A stretch of DNA of 64,000 bases from Geotrypetes seraphini. Taxonomy: Eukaryota > Chordata > Amphibia > Gymnophiona > Dermophiidae. Shown here one piece after another: positions 52,101 through 61,915 of this stretch. Position 1 is the first letter of the stretch. Every line of letters begins with the position of its first letter. The notes beneath the pieces are model-generated. The model was given only the letters and a program-made list of their open reading frames with translations. It did not search any database and had not been told where the DNA came from. Made by a program: the position numbers and the translations under genes. Where the stretch lies: the NCBI RefSeq assembly GCF_902459505.1, contig NC_047084.1, forward strand, positions 311,441,963 to 311,505,962, read 5' to 3'.

Positions 52101-52378
52101 GTTTTGAATTCTGTCAAGCAGAAGCACAATAAGGCAGGGTCTAGGCTCCCTAATTTGGTACCCTGAGCATTGCGTGAAATCTTTCTGAGTTTGAGAGTCT
52201 TTCATTGAGGTGGCAGTGGAAGGGAGGGGAGGGGAAGAAAGGGACAGGAAAGAGAATGAGGAGATGCTAGACAGATTATTGAGATTGGGGTAGGAATGGG
52301 GGTAGGAAATGAGGCTGATGCTGGGAGAAAGGGTTGATACTCCAGGTAGGGCTGAAGCAGAGGCTGGGGATAACATGG
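52101..52378. other. unassigned intronic DNA
   Basis: A purine-rich block (52205-52270) and no recognisable ends. Confidence 0.3.
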
Positions 52379-52973
52379 GTAGGAGTACCAGATTTGGTAA
52401 GTCAAACAAAAAGGACACCTGACCCTGTCCTGCCCATTCCCCATCCCCGACCTACCTACAGTGCCCTGCCACATCCCTGTCTCCCCCCTAGTTTCACCTC
52501 TAAACTGTCCTGTCCCCCCCCCAACAAAGCCTTTCTCTCTCCAGCCCCCCACCTGGGCCATCCTGGAGTCAGGGATGGCTCTTTGAATCTCCCCTGTACC
52601 CCCTGTACCTCCTCCAGCGCTGCTATTTTGAAACCTTCGGTAAACCAGCAGCGTTAGTGAGTGATCCTGCTTCAGTTGGCCTGCCCTGGAAGCCTTCTCT
52701 CTGCAGCACTTCCTATTCCTACGTAGGTGGGCGCTGCAGGGGGAAGGCTTCCAGGGCAGGCAGACAGCAGCAGGATCACTCGCTAATGCTGCTGGCTGCC
52801 TGAACTTTTAAAATTGCAGTGCTGAAGGAGGTACACGGGGACAGGGAAGACTCACGAGAGCCATCCCTGACTCAGAGGTGGAGGCTGGACTGGAGAGAGT
52901 GAATCAAAAACCCAGACAAACTCCCTCTAAATAGAAGACATGTCCAGGTAAATCCGAATATCTGGTAACCCTA
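52379..52973. mobile_element. hAT-like non-autonomous element with central palindrome
   Basis: AGGAGTACCAGATTTGG at left and ATATCTGGTAACCCT at right form inverted ends. The interior has CAGCAGCGTTAGTGAGTGATCCTGC versus GCAGGATCACTCGCTAATGCTGCTG and CTGCCCTGGAAGCCTTC versus GAAGGCTTCCAGGGCAG (52640-52795). A related, more decayed unit ends at 61735. Confidence 0.62.
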
Positions 52974-53222
52974 GACATGGGGGCAGTGTCTAAAACAGTT
53001 AGTCAGATATCAGCCAGATGCATTCAGGTAATCAGGGACAGACTGAACCAGTTCTGGTTTTACTCTGACCTTCTCAAGGACGACTTTCCTGATAAAGAGA
53101 ATGGACAGGACAGTCTATACCACATAGATTTGGTAAAGCCAAGATATATTAATCATTGTATTCACGAGGGTCATCCTGAAACCATAGCTCATGGAAACAA
53201 CTCGCTTTGAGTAAGTAATGTG
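52974..53222. other. unassigned DNA with one 77-codon open frame
   Basis: The plus-strand frame 52977-53210 shows no recognisable motif and its origin is unclear; it could be a scrap of a retroelement or chance. Confidence 0.25.
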
Positions 53223-53230
53223 TTCTCAGC

Positions 53231-53968
53231 TAGAGAATGACACGGGAAAAATTCTGTCCCCGTCACTGTCCCGTCCCCGGACCACCATCCTCTGCACCGC
53301 CCCGTCCCCGCTGGTCCTTGCACCGCCCCGTCCCTGTTTCTGCCGTCCCCTTCACCGCCCCGTCACCGTCCCCGCTGTCTTTTTCACCGCCCCGGCCCAG
53401 TCCCTGTCTTCAGCGTCTTCTCCTCTCCATCCCCCCACCCCCAGCACCCTTCAAGTGGTCCAGCAGTTCCCTCCAACGGGCCAGCCGTGCATTTCCCTCC
53501 CTCCTTTTCCCTTACCTTTTCTTCTTGAAACTGGCGATTTCTATAAGGCTACGAGCTGTATTACAGCCAGAGCCTTGAAGTCGCGTCGGGTTGCCTGCTA
53601 GAAAAGTCTCCTCCAATGCAACCGGAAACAGGAAGTTGCGTCAGAAGAGACTTTTTCCAGCAGGCAACGCGACACAACTTCAAGGCTCCGGCTGTAATAC
53701 AGCTTGTAGCCTTATAGAAATCGTTAGTTTCAAGAAGAAAAGGTAAGGGAAAAGGAGGGAGGGAGATGCATTGACGGCCGGCGGGAGAGGGTGGGCTGCC
53801 GGATCGAACGCTCATTCACTACTTGTTCACCGCCCCGTGCTACCATTCACCGCTCCACGGGGTGGTGAATGGCCTTGTCCCCGAACTCGCGGTGACCTTT
53901 TTTTTGGTCACCGTTTTGGCGGGTTACCTGCGGCTAGCCACGGGTAACAACCACCATGTCATTCTCTA
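53231..53968. mobile_element. hAT-type element with perfect 8-bp duplication
   Basis: TAGAGAATGACACGG and CATGTCATTCTCTA are the inverted ends, bracketed by TTCTCAGC at 53223-53230 and 53969-53976. CCGTCCCCG-rich arms give a strong strand asymmetry. A central palindrome (53490-53780) pairs TTTCTATAAGGCTACGAGCTG with CAGCTTGTAGCCTTATAGAAA. Another end of this family lies at about 56435-56641. Confidence 0.85.
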
Positions 53969-54024
53969 TTCTCAGCTATAACAGGTCAATGTGTTTATTT
54001 CTTAGGAAGCAATCTATGCAAAAA

Positions 54025-54453
54025 GGGCCTGATTCTATAAATTTCACTGATCCACGTGGTTGTCAATCAAATGTTTGGTGTCCTTTATAGAATCACTCCT
54101 AGCGGTGCCTAGATGTGCTTAGGCATAGTTATCCTTGTAGGGTTTTCCTGGCCTAATTTACTGGTGCCTAACTATAACTCCTAGTGAAACCTAAGTCAAC
54201 CACACCTATTCTCTGTCCCTAATCATGCCTACTTTTCAGATAGGCGTTGGAGGGCGCCTCAACCCAGGCATCGCTAAGCGCCAAGTGGATATCCATGCAA
54301 AACTTAAATTAGTTAATTTTTATGTATTTTTTAATGGTTTTTAATGGCGTGGTCAATTTAGATTTGTGCGGAACTAATTTAAACATCACTAGGCATTCTC
54401 AATGCTGGCACCTTATGGCGCCTAACTTAAGGGCACTTTATAGAATCAGGCCC
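54025..54453. mobile_element. non-autonomous element with 'GGGCCTGATTCTATAAA' TIRs
   Basis: GGGCCTGATTCTATAAA (54025-54041) is exactly inverted as TTTATAGAATCAGGCCC (54437-54453). The GCCTAA/GGCGCC-rich interior is shared with 13971-14437. No clear target duplication. Confidence 0.82.
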
Positions 54454-54636
54454 AATATGCCAGACTTACTATATTCTTTGTGATGTGTTTGTGGGATTCT
54501 AGTCTGTATTACAGTTCTATATTCAAGATTTTTTGCAGCATTAGTAATCTCATAACCTGAGGATATGTTAAAACCACGTTATACATACATAGATTAAAAT
54601 CAACTGTTAAATATTTAAGAACTAATGATTTCTTAC

Positions 54637-54783
54637 CAGGGTCCCCCTTTTCTCCTTTTATTCCATTAAATCCACTACTTCCTGGTGTACCTTCTGGCCC
54701 TGGTGGGCCTGGCGGACCTGGTGGGCCTGGCGGACCTGGTGGGCCAGGAGGACCCGGAGGTCCTGGATCACCATTACTTGTTT
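54637..54783 (-). CDS. collagen-like gene, Gly-Pro-Pro-rich exon
   Basis: The donor CCTG|GTAAGA sits at 54637/54636. The frame gives ETSNGDPG followed by seven nearly identical GPP triplets, then [21 protein letters not shown] and the first base of a Gly codon. The acceptor is AAAACAG at 54787 (exon from 54786) or CAGCAG at 54784 (from 54783); both keep phase 1 and a length divisible by three (150 or 147). The residues just upstream in the same frame are hydrophobic ([13 protein letters not shown]), but a stop codon above them without Met argues that they are the polypyrimidine tract of the intron, not a signal peptide. This is the start of the triple-helical domain. Confidence 0.88.
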
Positions 54784-54789
54784 CTGCTG

Positions 54790-55090
54790 TTTTAATAGCA
54801 AGTATAAACAGAATCCAAACCCATGCAGCTTCAGCAATTTAAAAAAAAAAAAAAAAGGAGCACAGTTGAACATAGACAATTAGGCTTCAAATTAACAGAC
54901 AAAAAAGGTTAACTATCAATATAAATGTGGATTGTCTATGGCTCAGCAGTCCCATCTTATGTCTTTAGGCTTCCATTTCAATGCATGCTAGCTTCCTTAG
55001 GACAGTGATACCATCAGTCTTCATTCCTATCTATTCAGAGAAAGGGGCCCCCCTATTTTTTTATCCGCGTTCCAACTGAACCCAGTCAAT
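54790..55090. other. unassigned intronic DNA
   Basis: A 16-T polypyrimidine run on the minus strand (54841-54856) sits upstream of the collagen exon; nothing else recognised. Confidence 0.35.
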
Positions 55091-55094
55091 ACTA

Positions 55095-55600
55095 TTGCTA
55101 CTACTACTATTAATTATTTCTATAGTGCTACCAGATGTACGCAGCGCTGTTCAGAGTCACAAAGAAGACAGTCCCTGCTCGAAAAAGTTTACAATCTAAA
55201 CAGACAAGACAGACAAACAGGATGTCATAGATACAGTTAAAGGGAATGGTTAATCTGCTGGCTGGGTTAGTGAGCAGTGGGAAGTAGGGTTATGGACTGA
55301 ACGCTATATCAAAAGGTGGGTTTTCAGTCTGCTGTTAAACACGGTAAGGGAAGTGGCTTGGCGGACAAACTCGGGTAATTTATTCCAGGCATAGGGGGCA
55401 GCTAGATGAAAGGAATGAAGTCTGGAATTGGCAGTGGAGGAAAAGGGTATAGCTAAGAGCAGCTCTCCAGTAGGTGGAGGTGGTAAGCCTGTTCTGTCAA
55501 TGCAATGAAAGTGCTTGAATAGGGGCCACAAACCCTGGCTCCAACAAAAGAGGGCTTGCTTGTTCACTAGGTGCACTAGACATCTGGCTTGGGCTGTACA
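55095..55600 (-). mobile_element. L2-type LINE 3' end (-)
   Basis: The minus strand encodes NSRLHSFHLAAPYAWNKLPEFVRQ and SLTVFNSRLKTHLLI (55304-55440), the well-kept C-terminus of L2-type ORF2. The 3' UTR follows with TTTCTATAGTGCTACCAGATGTACGCAGC near 55120. Confidence 0.85.
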
Positions 55601-56230
55601 GCATGGCAGTGGCAGTTTGACTGATACAGCTACAAACAGTCACTGCCTGCATGCGGCCTTGAGTATCTCTGCATGCTCAAGGTCCCTCAGGTTTTCAAGT
55701 GTGGATGCCAAACTTCATGTGTGGATGCTCAAGCCCTGATTCAGCAGTGAAGAGTCTTTTTTTTACACACACTCATTGCTTCACCAGAGGGGTAAGGGAA
55801 TGGATGCTACTGAATATCTTTGGGAGGAGGAGAGGATGGAACAGGAGATTCTGAATGCCTCAGTGGGGGAGGCAGGGAGGAGAGAACACAAGATACTGAT
55901 CACCTTGGGGTGGAAGTGGAAGGAGAGAACAGGGGTGGGGGGGATGGAGAGTGGAAGGAGAGAACAGGGGATGCCCAACACTGGGGTGGGGGGGATGGAG
56001 AGAAGAGAGACTGATTGAGGCTGAACAGGGATGCTCAACACTGACTTGGGGTGATTGAGGGAACAGCGGATGCTCAACACTGGGGTGGGGAATGTAGGGA
56101 AGAGGGACTGATTGAGTCTGAACATCCTGGGAGGAGGGGTTAGGAGGTAGACACCTTGGGGGAGTGGTAAGAGAAGGAAGGGTAGATGCTGGATATGCTA
56201 CAGTAGGTCCTAGACCCACTCCTTGTTTGA
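55601..56230. repeat. purine-rich degenerate tandem repeat
   Basis: Units about 50-65 bases long with GGAGAGAACAGGGGATGC..CAACACTGGGGTGGGG recur about five times between 55850 and 56100. Similar purine-rich tracts form the middle of the hAT elements. Leucine/proline-rich frames on the minus strand are artefacts. Confidence 0.6.
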
Positions 56231-56434
56231 GAGGAGGGACACACAGCTAAAGGGTTACCTAGAGTGTCTGATACTCTTGGACTGGTCCTTTATTACAAGA
56301 GCCTTCATAATAAAAACCCTAGGCATTTCCAGACATACACTGTGAGCCAAAAATCAACACACCTCAATGTTTTTTGTCATATCTTTCACAGAACTTGGCC
56401 GATTCTTATGAAATTTAGTGTGTCGTCCCCACGA

Positions 56435-56641
56435 GTTTTGTTGCTATCCCTTTCCCATTCCTGAAAGCTCTGCCTTAACCACACATGCCTCAAACCCTTA
56501 TGATTTTTAAAGTGTTTGAGGCTTATGCAGATGAGGACAAAGCTTCCAGGAATGGGGCAAGGACAGGAAAATACATCACGGGGACGGAAAAATGAGTTCC
56601 CATGGGGACTGGGAAAAATTTGTTCCTGTGTCATTCTCTAT
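56435..56641. mobile_element. hAT-type fragment, TAGAGAATGACAC family
   Basis: It ends with GTTCCTGTGTCATTCTCTA like the element at 53231. A palindrome CCCATTCCTGAAAGCTCTGCC / GGAATGGG with AACCCTTATGATTTTTAAAGTGTTTGAGGC lies at 56455-56556. The left end is lost. Confidence 0.65.
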
Positions 56642-56649
56642 TTCTTATC

Positions 56650-57140
56650 TGTTAGCCAGTTCCCAATCCACAATAGGTTATTGCTTTCTGTTGCATACAT
56701 TTTCCAAGGAGTCTCTAATAAGGAGCTTTATCGAATGCTTCCTGAAAATCCAGATATACTATATCAAAAGTCTCATCAATTTCCTGTTTATTAATATCTT
56801 CAAAATAATTAACAGATTAGTAAATCCATGTTGGCTTTGCCCTACTATGTTGTATCAGTAATTTACCCCCACCCCCCTCTTATCAAGCCGCTTTAGAGCT
56901 TTTTACCGCAGGCCAGCAAGGTAAATGCTTCAACACTCATAGAAATTGAATGAGCTTTGGAGCATTAGCCCGCGATACAAAGCTTTATCGCAGCTTGATA
57001 AAAGGAGCTTTTTGTTTTTTTAGAGTAAGTTCTACTATTTTGCTAAGCACCAACTGCAGGATCATTAGTCTATAATTTCTTAAAACGCCCTAGAACCCCT
57101 TTTAAAGACCATAGTCCTCAGATGCTTTGGCTAATTTTAA
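56650..57140 (-). mobile_element. CR1 RT fragment (-), split by MITE
   Basis: On the minus strand, ATCCACAATAGG..TTTTCCAAGGAGTC.. covers the FDKVPH-NWLSDR region in a decayed frame (56650-56865), and 57015-57140 the block before it. A palindromic MITE sits between them. Confidence 0.55.
56870..57010. mobile_element. palindromic Harbinger-like MITE
   Basis: CCCCTCTTATCAAGCCGCTTTAGAG..TTTTTACCGC versus GCGATACAAAGC..GCAGCTTGATAAAAGGAGC. Confidence 0.7.
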
Positions 57141-57214
57141 TGATAAATTTGAATAGGATGGCCCTTGTTCAAAAAGGCTTTATTGCTAACAAAGCCTCAT
57201 AATTACTGTATTTA

Positions 57215-57358
57215 GAGGTCCTTCTATTAAGGTGCGCTTTAGATTAGCACTTGCTAAATGCTAAGATGCCCTTAGGATATAATGGATGCCTTAGCATTAG
57301 TGCGTACTAATCTTTAGTGCGCACTAAATCGGTGAGCGCACCTTAATAAAAGGACCCC
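57215..57358. mobile_element. palindromic Harbinger-like MITE (TTA duplication)
   Basis: GAGGTCCTTCTATTAAGGTGCGC and GCGCACCTTAATAAAAGGACCCC, flanked by TTA at 57212-57214 and 57359-57361. Confidence 0.8.
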
Positions 57359-57361
57359 TTA

Positions 57362-58040
57362 GTAGTTTATAAGTGTTTATATCATTTCATGATGAGAAAT
57401 TATTCAAAATGGCTTACATGTAAAAAAATAAATCAAAATTCTAAGCATCAAAGAACAGAGGACAAAAAAAATTAAGTAAAACATAAATTTTTTAAAAAAT
57501 AAAAATACTGTATGCTATTCGCACCATATCTGGAAGTAAAAAAGGTTTTAGACTTTTACTAAAACGTGACAGGGTTAGAATTTGTTTTCTCAGACTTAGG
57601 TCAAGAATTTAAGTCATATACTGCTCTTCAAATCTAGCCAAAGATCTGCATCAAATATATTAATAAAGCTGCCTAATTCTTTCTACAGGTCATGCAAATA
57701 AACGGGTTTTACTAAACAGCGCTAGAGGTTTTTTAGCATGGGCTGGCAAGGTAAATGCTCTGACGTTCATAGGAATTCTATGAGCATCGGAGCATTTATC
57801 TTGCCGGCTCACGCTTAAAACCTCTAGCGCCATTTAGTAAAAGGAGCCCAAAATGTAATATAAGTCATCTCTAAAGACCACAACACATGGCATATTTCCA
57901 AGTAAACACCCAAAATACTTTACAGTTATGATTAGATTCAATAAAAAATTGTAATCAAATTTAGAAGAATTTAAAGAGATAGAGGGGAGGCAATGTAGAA
58001 CATAACATGCTCTATTAAAATTCACAACAGGATACTGAAT
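57362..58040 (-). mobile_element. LINE 3' end (-), split by MITE
   Basis: TTTATATCATTTCATGATGAG..ATGGCTTACATGTAAAAAAATAAATC is an antisense LINE tail. The LINE continues after 57850 (AGACCACAACACATGGC..GGAGGCAATGTAGAAC). Confidence 0.5.
57704..57849. mobile_element. palindromic Harbinger-like MITE
   Basis: GGGTTTTACTAAACAGCGCTAGAGGTTTT and AAAACCTCTAGCGCCATTTAGTAAAAGGAGCCC with a central ATAGGAATTCTATGAGCATCGGAGC. Confidence 0.78.
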
Positions 58041-58840
58041 GCCTCTACCTGATCATCTCTCTTCTCCTAAGTTCTTGTCTATAATCTTGCTCTATTTACC
58101 CCAAATTGCCTTATTCTTCCTCTTTTTCCCCATGATTTCTTCTCCAATGGCCTTTCTTCTTGTTTCATATTCTCTTTACATTCCTTTCTTTATGATTTTT
58201 TTTCTCCATATTCTCTCTTCTCTCTCCTTTTTCCACACCAGTCCTCTTTTTCCCTCTTTATACCTCCAGGAAGCTTCCTAGCTTCATTGTGTCAGTCTGA
58301 ATCACTGTATTATGTCTCTTGCTGTACAGTTAAATAACATGATTTTGGCAGAAGTGGTGTTCCTTCACTTTTTGGCTGTGCAGAGGCCAAACCACTGGTA
58401 GTCCTAAGTACCTCCAAGCCATGTGCACAGACAAATAAATTTTCATTAAATTAGGTTTCTATCCCAGTACCTGTGAAAATGCATTGGAACAAATAAGTAA
58501 GATGTTTGCATACAATAAAATGTGACCTGCTAAGGGAAAAGGTACCAAAATAACGGAGATAAAGCCTATAAAAGTTTGGAAAGGCAACTTTCATTTTTGA
58601 GAGTTTTGTGTACTATTGTGTCAGTAGAATGGGACTATGCAGTGTTTTCTTTTCACAATTTTGATGTTTTACATGTTTTACTGCCTAAAAACAGGAGCTA
58701 CCTAAAGTGGGTTATGTGATTTCTGGGATTAATTACTTTTTTATTTATAAGCATTTCTCATTTTTTAAAGATGTAATTAGTCATACCTGCGGCTGAAATT
58801 TTGCAGGTATAAATAAGTCATATACCCAAAGTTTGGTACC
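58041..58840. other. unassigned DNA
   Basis: A CT-rich stretch at 58039-58280 and otherwise nothing that I recognise. Confidence 0.3.
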
Positions 58841-58879
58841 TTTTTGCTCAGTGGGTCTCTCCCCTACTTTCCTTCCATT

Positions 58880-59216
58880 TCATGTACATTAATATGAATT
58901 TGTCTAGTATTTTTAATATTTGATAAAATATTGCTTTTATTTACCTATTTTAATTGTCCCTTACAATCTTTTATATTGTACACCGTCTAGACCAGGGGTA
59001 GGGAACTCTGGTCCTCGAGAGCCGTATTCCATTCGGGTTTTCAGGATTTCCCCAATGAATATGCATGAGATCTATTTGCATATTCATTGGGGAAATCCTG
59101 AAAACCCGACTGGAATACGGCTCTCTAGGACCGGAGTTCCCTACCCCTGGTCTAGACACTTGTTTTGATAGACAGTATATCAAAAATAAAGAAACTTGAA
59201 ACTTGAGGCAAGTTTA
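58880..59216 (+). mobile_element. LINE 3' tail split by a hAT-type MITE
   Basis: TTTTATATTGTACACCGTCTAGAC continues after the MITE with ACTTGTTTTGATAGACAGTATATCAAAAATAAAGAAACTTGAAACTTG, a LINE 3' terminus. Confidence 0.65.
58993..59149. mobile_element. palindromic hAT-type MITE with perfect 8-bp duplication
   Basis: CAGGGGTAGGGAACTCTGGTCC to GGACCGGAGTTCCCTACCCCTG, 157 bases, almost entirely palindromic with central GAGATCTATTTGCATATTC (octamer ATTTGCAT). GTCTAGAC occurs at 58985-58992 and 59150-59157. Confidence 0.9.
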
Positions 59217-59313
59217 TAAGATGAATAAAGATCATGGGGAAAGATGAAAAACAGAGGAACAAAAAAAAGCAGAAGAAAACAAAAAAATAATAATAAAGGA
59301 AAGAGAAACATAC

Positions 59314-59400
59314 CTCTTAACCTCATGAATGATACCTGTTTTCCTTTGCCCAGCATTTTGCAAACCTGGGAGACCTCCACAGTGACACACTCTGCGTTTG
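59314..59400 (-). CDS. candidate upstream exon of the collagen-like gene
   Basis: On the minus strand an acceptor ACTAAATTTAG (ends 59401) and a good donor TTAAGAG|GTATGT (59314/59313) bound 87 bases, a multiple of three, with phase 1 at both ends like the collagen exons downstream. The frame is open and reads ANAECVTVEVSQVC and KMLGKGKQVSFMRLR, with two cysteines and no repeat similarity. The acceptor lacks a strong polypyrimidine tract, which weakens the case. If real, it would encode part of a non-collagenous N-terminal domain. Confidence 0.45.
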
Positions 59401-60255
59401 CTAAATTTAGTCTAATAAGCTGTTCACAAGTCCAGTTTTTATGGGCTCATTGTGAAATGTTTATTAATCTTTTCAGATGTTGTCCATATTTACCTGTCTT
59501 TCTCAAAATCGACACTATTGTGTTTTTCTTCTGTAGTTACAATGAAAATAGGTCAGATAATCAGGACAGATTTGGGATCAATTATAAGAGCACTTTCCAT
59601 GTCAATCCAAGAACAATGGAAGCCTGTATAGACAAATGAGATTTTTTTGGAATTCCCTCTTCCTTGAATAGGGTAGCTTGCCTTCCGTATAGGTTCAAAT
59701 TATTCCTGCAATAATGGGCATTAGAATTGGCATAAATGAATGCAGGACAGATTAATTTATTTGCATTTTGTCCAATTGCATATTTGTTTGCCTTGCTAAC
59801 CTTCCTTGGTTGACTAATTTATACAGTATCCATTAAAAAAAAATAAAACAGCATACAGGGGTTGGACCGATGACATAAGAGACAATGCTGTGAGTGATCA
59901 AAGTTAAGCTTCTAAGTCCAATTTCTGTTCTTCAACCCAGGCATGACTGGGGATGTGGCAACATTTATTATTGCAATATGAACTCTGTTGATCTAAGTGG
60001 AGTTAGGACATTTGTGTGTTGCTATATCCCTCATGTTAAATTCAATGGTTGGACTAGGTTTTTTTGGTTTATCTATTTGATTGTATAAATAGCAATATTT
60101 ATGGAGCTAGGGAAGGGAGTTCCATTCACTATATAACAGCAACATCTACTTAATGGCTCAAAAACATATTTGTGTTGATTTCCAGAGAGAAGGTCAATTC
60201 ATACTGTTCTGACCCCATCAGCTTTATACGAGTTTTGTGACATGCCTCTAAGTTG
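59401..60255. other. unassigned DNA, free of recognisable repeats
   Basis: No repeat ends seen. This relative lack of transposons next to the candidate exon is notable in this window. Confidence 0.35.
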
Positions 60256-60257
60256 TA

Positions 60258-60560
60258 CGAGGGCTATTCTGAAACTATTGCAAAAGTGGGCATAACTTTT
60301 TTTTTTATTAACTGACCTAGGTTATTCAAATTTCACATGTTGAGAGCAACTTTTCCTCTATGCAGGTGTTTCAGAATCGTTTTTGTCATTGCAGGTGAAT
60401 AATGGATTCCAAGCAGAAGCAACTTGCCTTCATTGTGTTCTTGATGAAGGAGGAGTGCAGGCTCTCCGACATTCACAGAAGGCTACAGACCATTTACATA
60501 GATGAGACATTCTGTGTGTACAGATTGCAGTCAGTTGTATCGCAGAGCTCCACTTGAAAA
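60258..60560 (+). mobile_element. mariner element, 5' end with transposase N-terminus
   Basis: TA (60256-60257) then CGAGGGCTATTCTGAAA, the TIR shared with the mariner-type MITEs at 21017, 35084, 41501 and 45037. After a short leader, 60402-60557 encodes 51 residues, MDSKQKQLAFIVFLMKEE and CRLSDIHRRLQTIY, the N-terminal helix-turn-helix region of a mariner transposase, ending in a stop. The rest of the transposase is absent. Confidence 0.78.
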
Positions 60561-60740
60561 TGCTATTGCTATTAAAAGAGAATGTAAAGATGAGTGCTGC
60601 AAAAAAGTAGAGTCAATAGTTGTCAATAGGCTTTGGGTAGATTATTAGATATGCAGTCTGAATGTAGTGGGAGGAGGGGAAAAGCAAATGGCAGAATGAA
60701 TGAATGCTGCTGCAGAAGAAGAGGGGAATATAGCCTGACA
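60561..60740. other. unassigned DNA
   Basis: Nothing recognised. Confidence 0.3.
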
Positions 60741-61330
60741 AGAGCAGGACCCATAGTGGGGAATTTTCAAAAAGTCATCAAAGTCCAAATTGGGATGTTT
60801 TGCTAATAACATCCAAAAAATGTCCATCTGTCAGCCATTTTCAAATAGGAAAAATGCCTGATTTTCTTGTTTGAAAATGAGCTATGAGAGAAACATCTTA
60901 GCTTGAAAACATCTTTTATAAAAGAGCCATTTTCAAAAGTGAAACTTCCAATTTTTGGACACCAAGAAAGCAGCACAAAAACATCTGCCTGGTATCATTT
61001 TGAGAGAAAAAGCCACATAGACATCCCTGCAGAGCAGACTAGCAGCTTAGTGGTCAGTGCAGTGGGCATTAAACAATGGCTCCCATGTATACTTCCCACC
61101 ATAACTCTTGCATGATGTATTATGAGCCATCCAGGAACAGAAAAAAACCCCTGTACCTAACTGTACAACAATACAATCATCTTCCAGCCTGCAGGTGTCT
61201 CCTATACTTAGGTACAGTAGGTATATGGTTGGTTTTATAGGACTCACAATTTCCACCGCATATAAAATAGAGTGAGATATGAACCTGAGTCCTCTTGTAT
61301 GCATTCCACTGCACTGACCATTAGGCAAAT
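60741..61330. mobile_element. decayed 'TTTTCAAAA..ATGAGC' repeat
   Basis: Inverted TTTTCAAAATG/GGAATTTTCAAAAAGTC and TTTGAAAATGAGC motifs, with a CACTGCACTGACCATTAGGC block at 61307-61326 that mirrors TGGTCAGTGCAGTGGGC at 61050-61066. This resembles the large family at 37385 but is diverged. Confidence 0.45.
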
Positions 61331-61735
61331 CCAGGGATCTGCATGCTGCTCTGTTGGGTATGCCCATAATACCTGCAGCTTTTAGACTCCCCCACCTACC
61401 TCTTCCCCAGGCCAGCCACTGTAATTGAATTTTTGGGCAGCTGGCAGAAGTAACAATGAGATATACCTGCTGCTGCCAGCCTGCCCCGGAAGCCAACTTT
61501 CTTCAAGCCCCATCTACATGGGAACAGGAAGTCGCTGCATAGAGGCAGCTTCTGGGGCAGGCCGGCTGCCCAAAGATTAAATTATAGTAACTGGCCCGGG
61601 GAAGAGGTAGGTGGCTGAGTCGGGAGACATGGCTAAACATGGACAGACTGCTCCATTTTTTAAAAACTGTCCAGGCACCTGGACAGTCTTTGAAAAATAA
61701 GGCATGTCTGGGTTTTCCCAAAGGTCTGGTCTGGT
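61331..61735. mobile_element. hAT-like element with central palindrome, decayed
   Basis: CCCACCTACCTCTTCCCCAGGCCAGCCACTGTAAT versus AACTGGCCCGGGGAAGAGGTAGGTGG, with inner CTGCCAGCCTGCCCCGGAAGC / GCTTCTGGGGCAGGCCGGC. The right end TGTCTGGGTTTTCCC..GGTCTGGTACTCCTAG is like the right end of 52379-52973. Confidence 0.6.
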
Positions 61736-61915
61736 ACTCCTAGCTGCATCCTACCTATGATACAATTTCCTGTTCCCATGAAGGTAGGACATGGCAGAGA
61801 GAAGAATTTAGGGGTCAACCAGCAGCGGGTGTCTCACCTCCAAAATGGTAGACCACACCAAGGTATTTAAAGTCCAAACAAAACTTTACTCTTCCTTTGC
61901 ATGAACAAAATAAGT
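61736..61915. other. unassigned DNA
   Basis: Nothing recognised. Confidence 0.3.

Noticed and set aside
53218-53601. Pro-rich plus-strand frames of 113-127 codons
   Set aside because: They read the CCGTCCCCG-rich arm of a hAT-type element with a clear 8-bp duplication.
54780-54840. Signal peptide or membrane anchor before the first collagen triplets
   Set aside because: Hydrophobic codons are preceded by a stop without an intervening Met and coincide with a polypyrimidine tract and acceptor.
54658-54879. 73-codon minus-strand frame over the Gly-Pro-Pro exon
   Set aside because: It is the wrong frame; the collagen Gly-X-Y frame is shifted by one base and has proper splice sites.
61047-61496. 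149-codon minus-strand frame
   Set aside because: It crosses two repeat families and has no motif; chance open frame.
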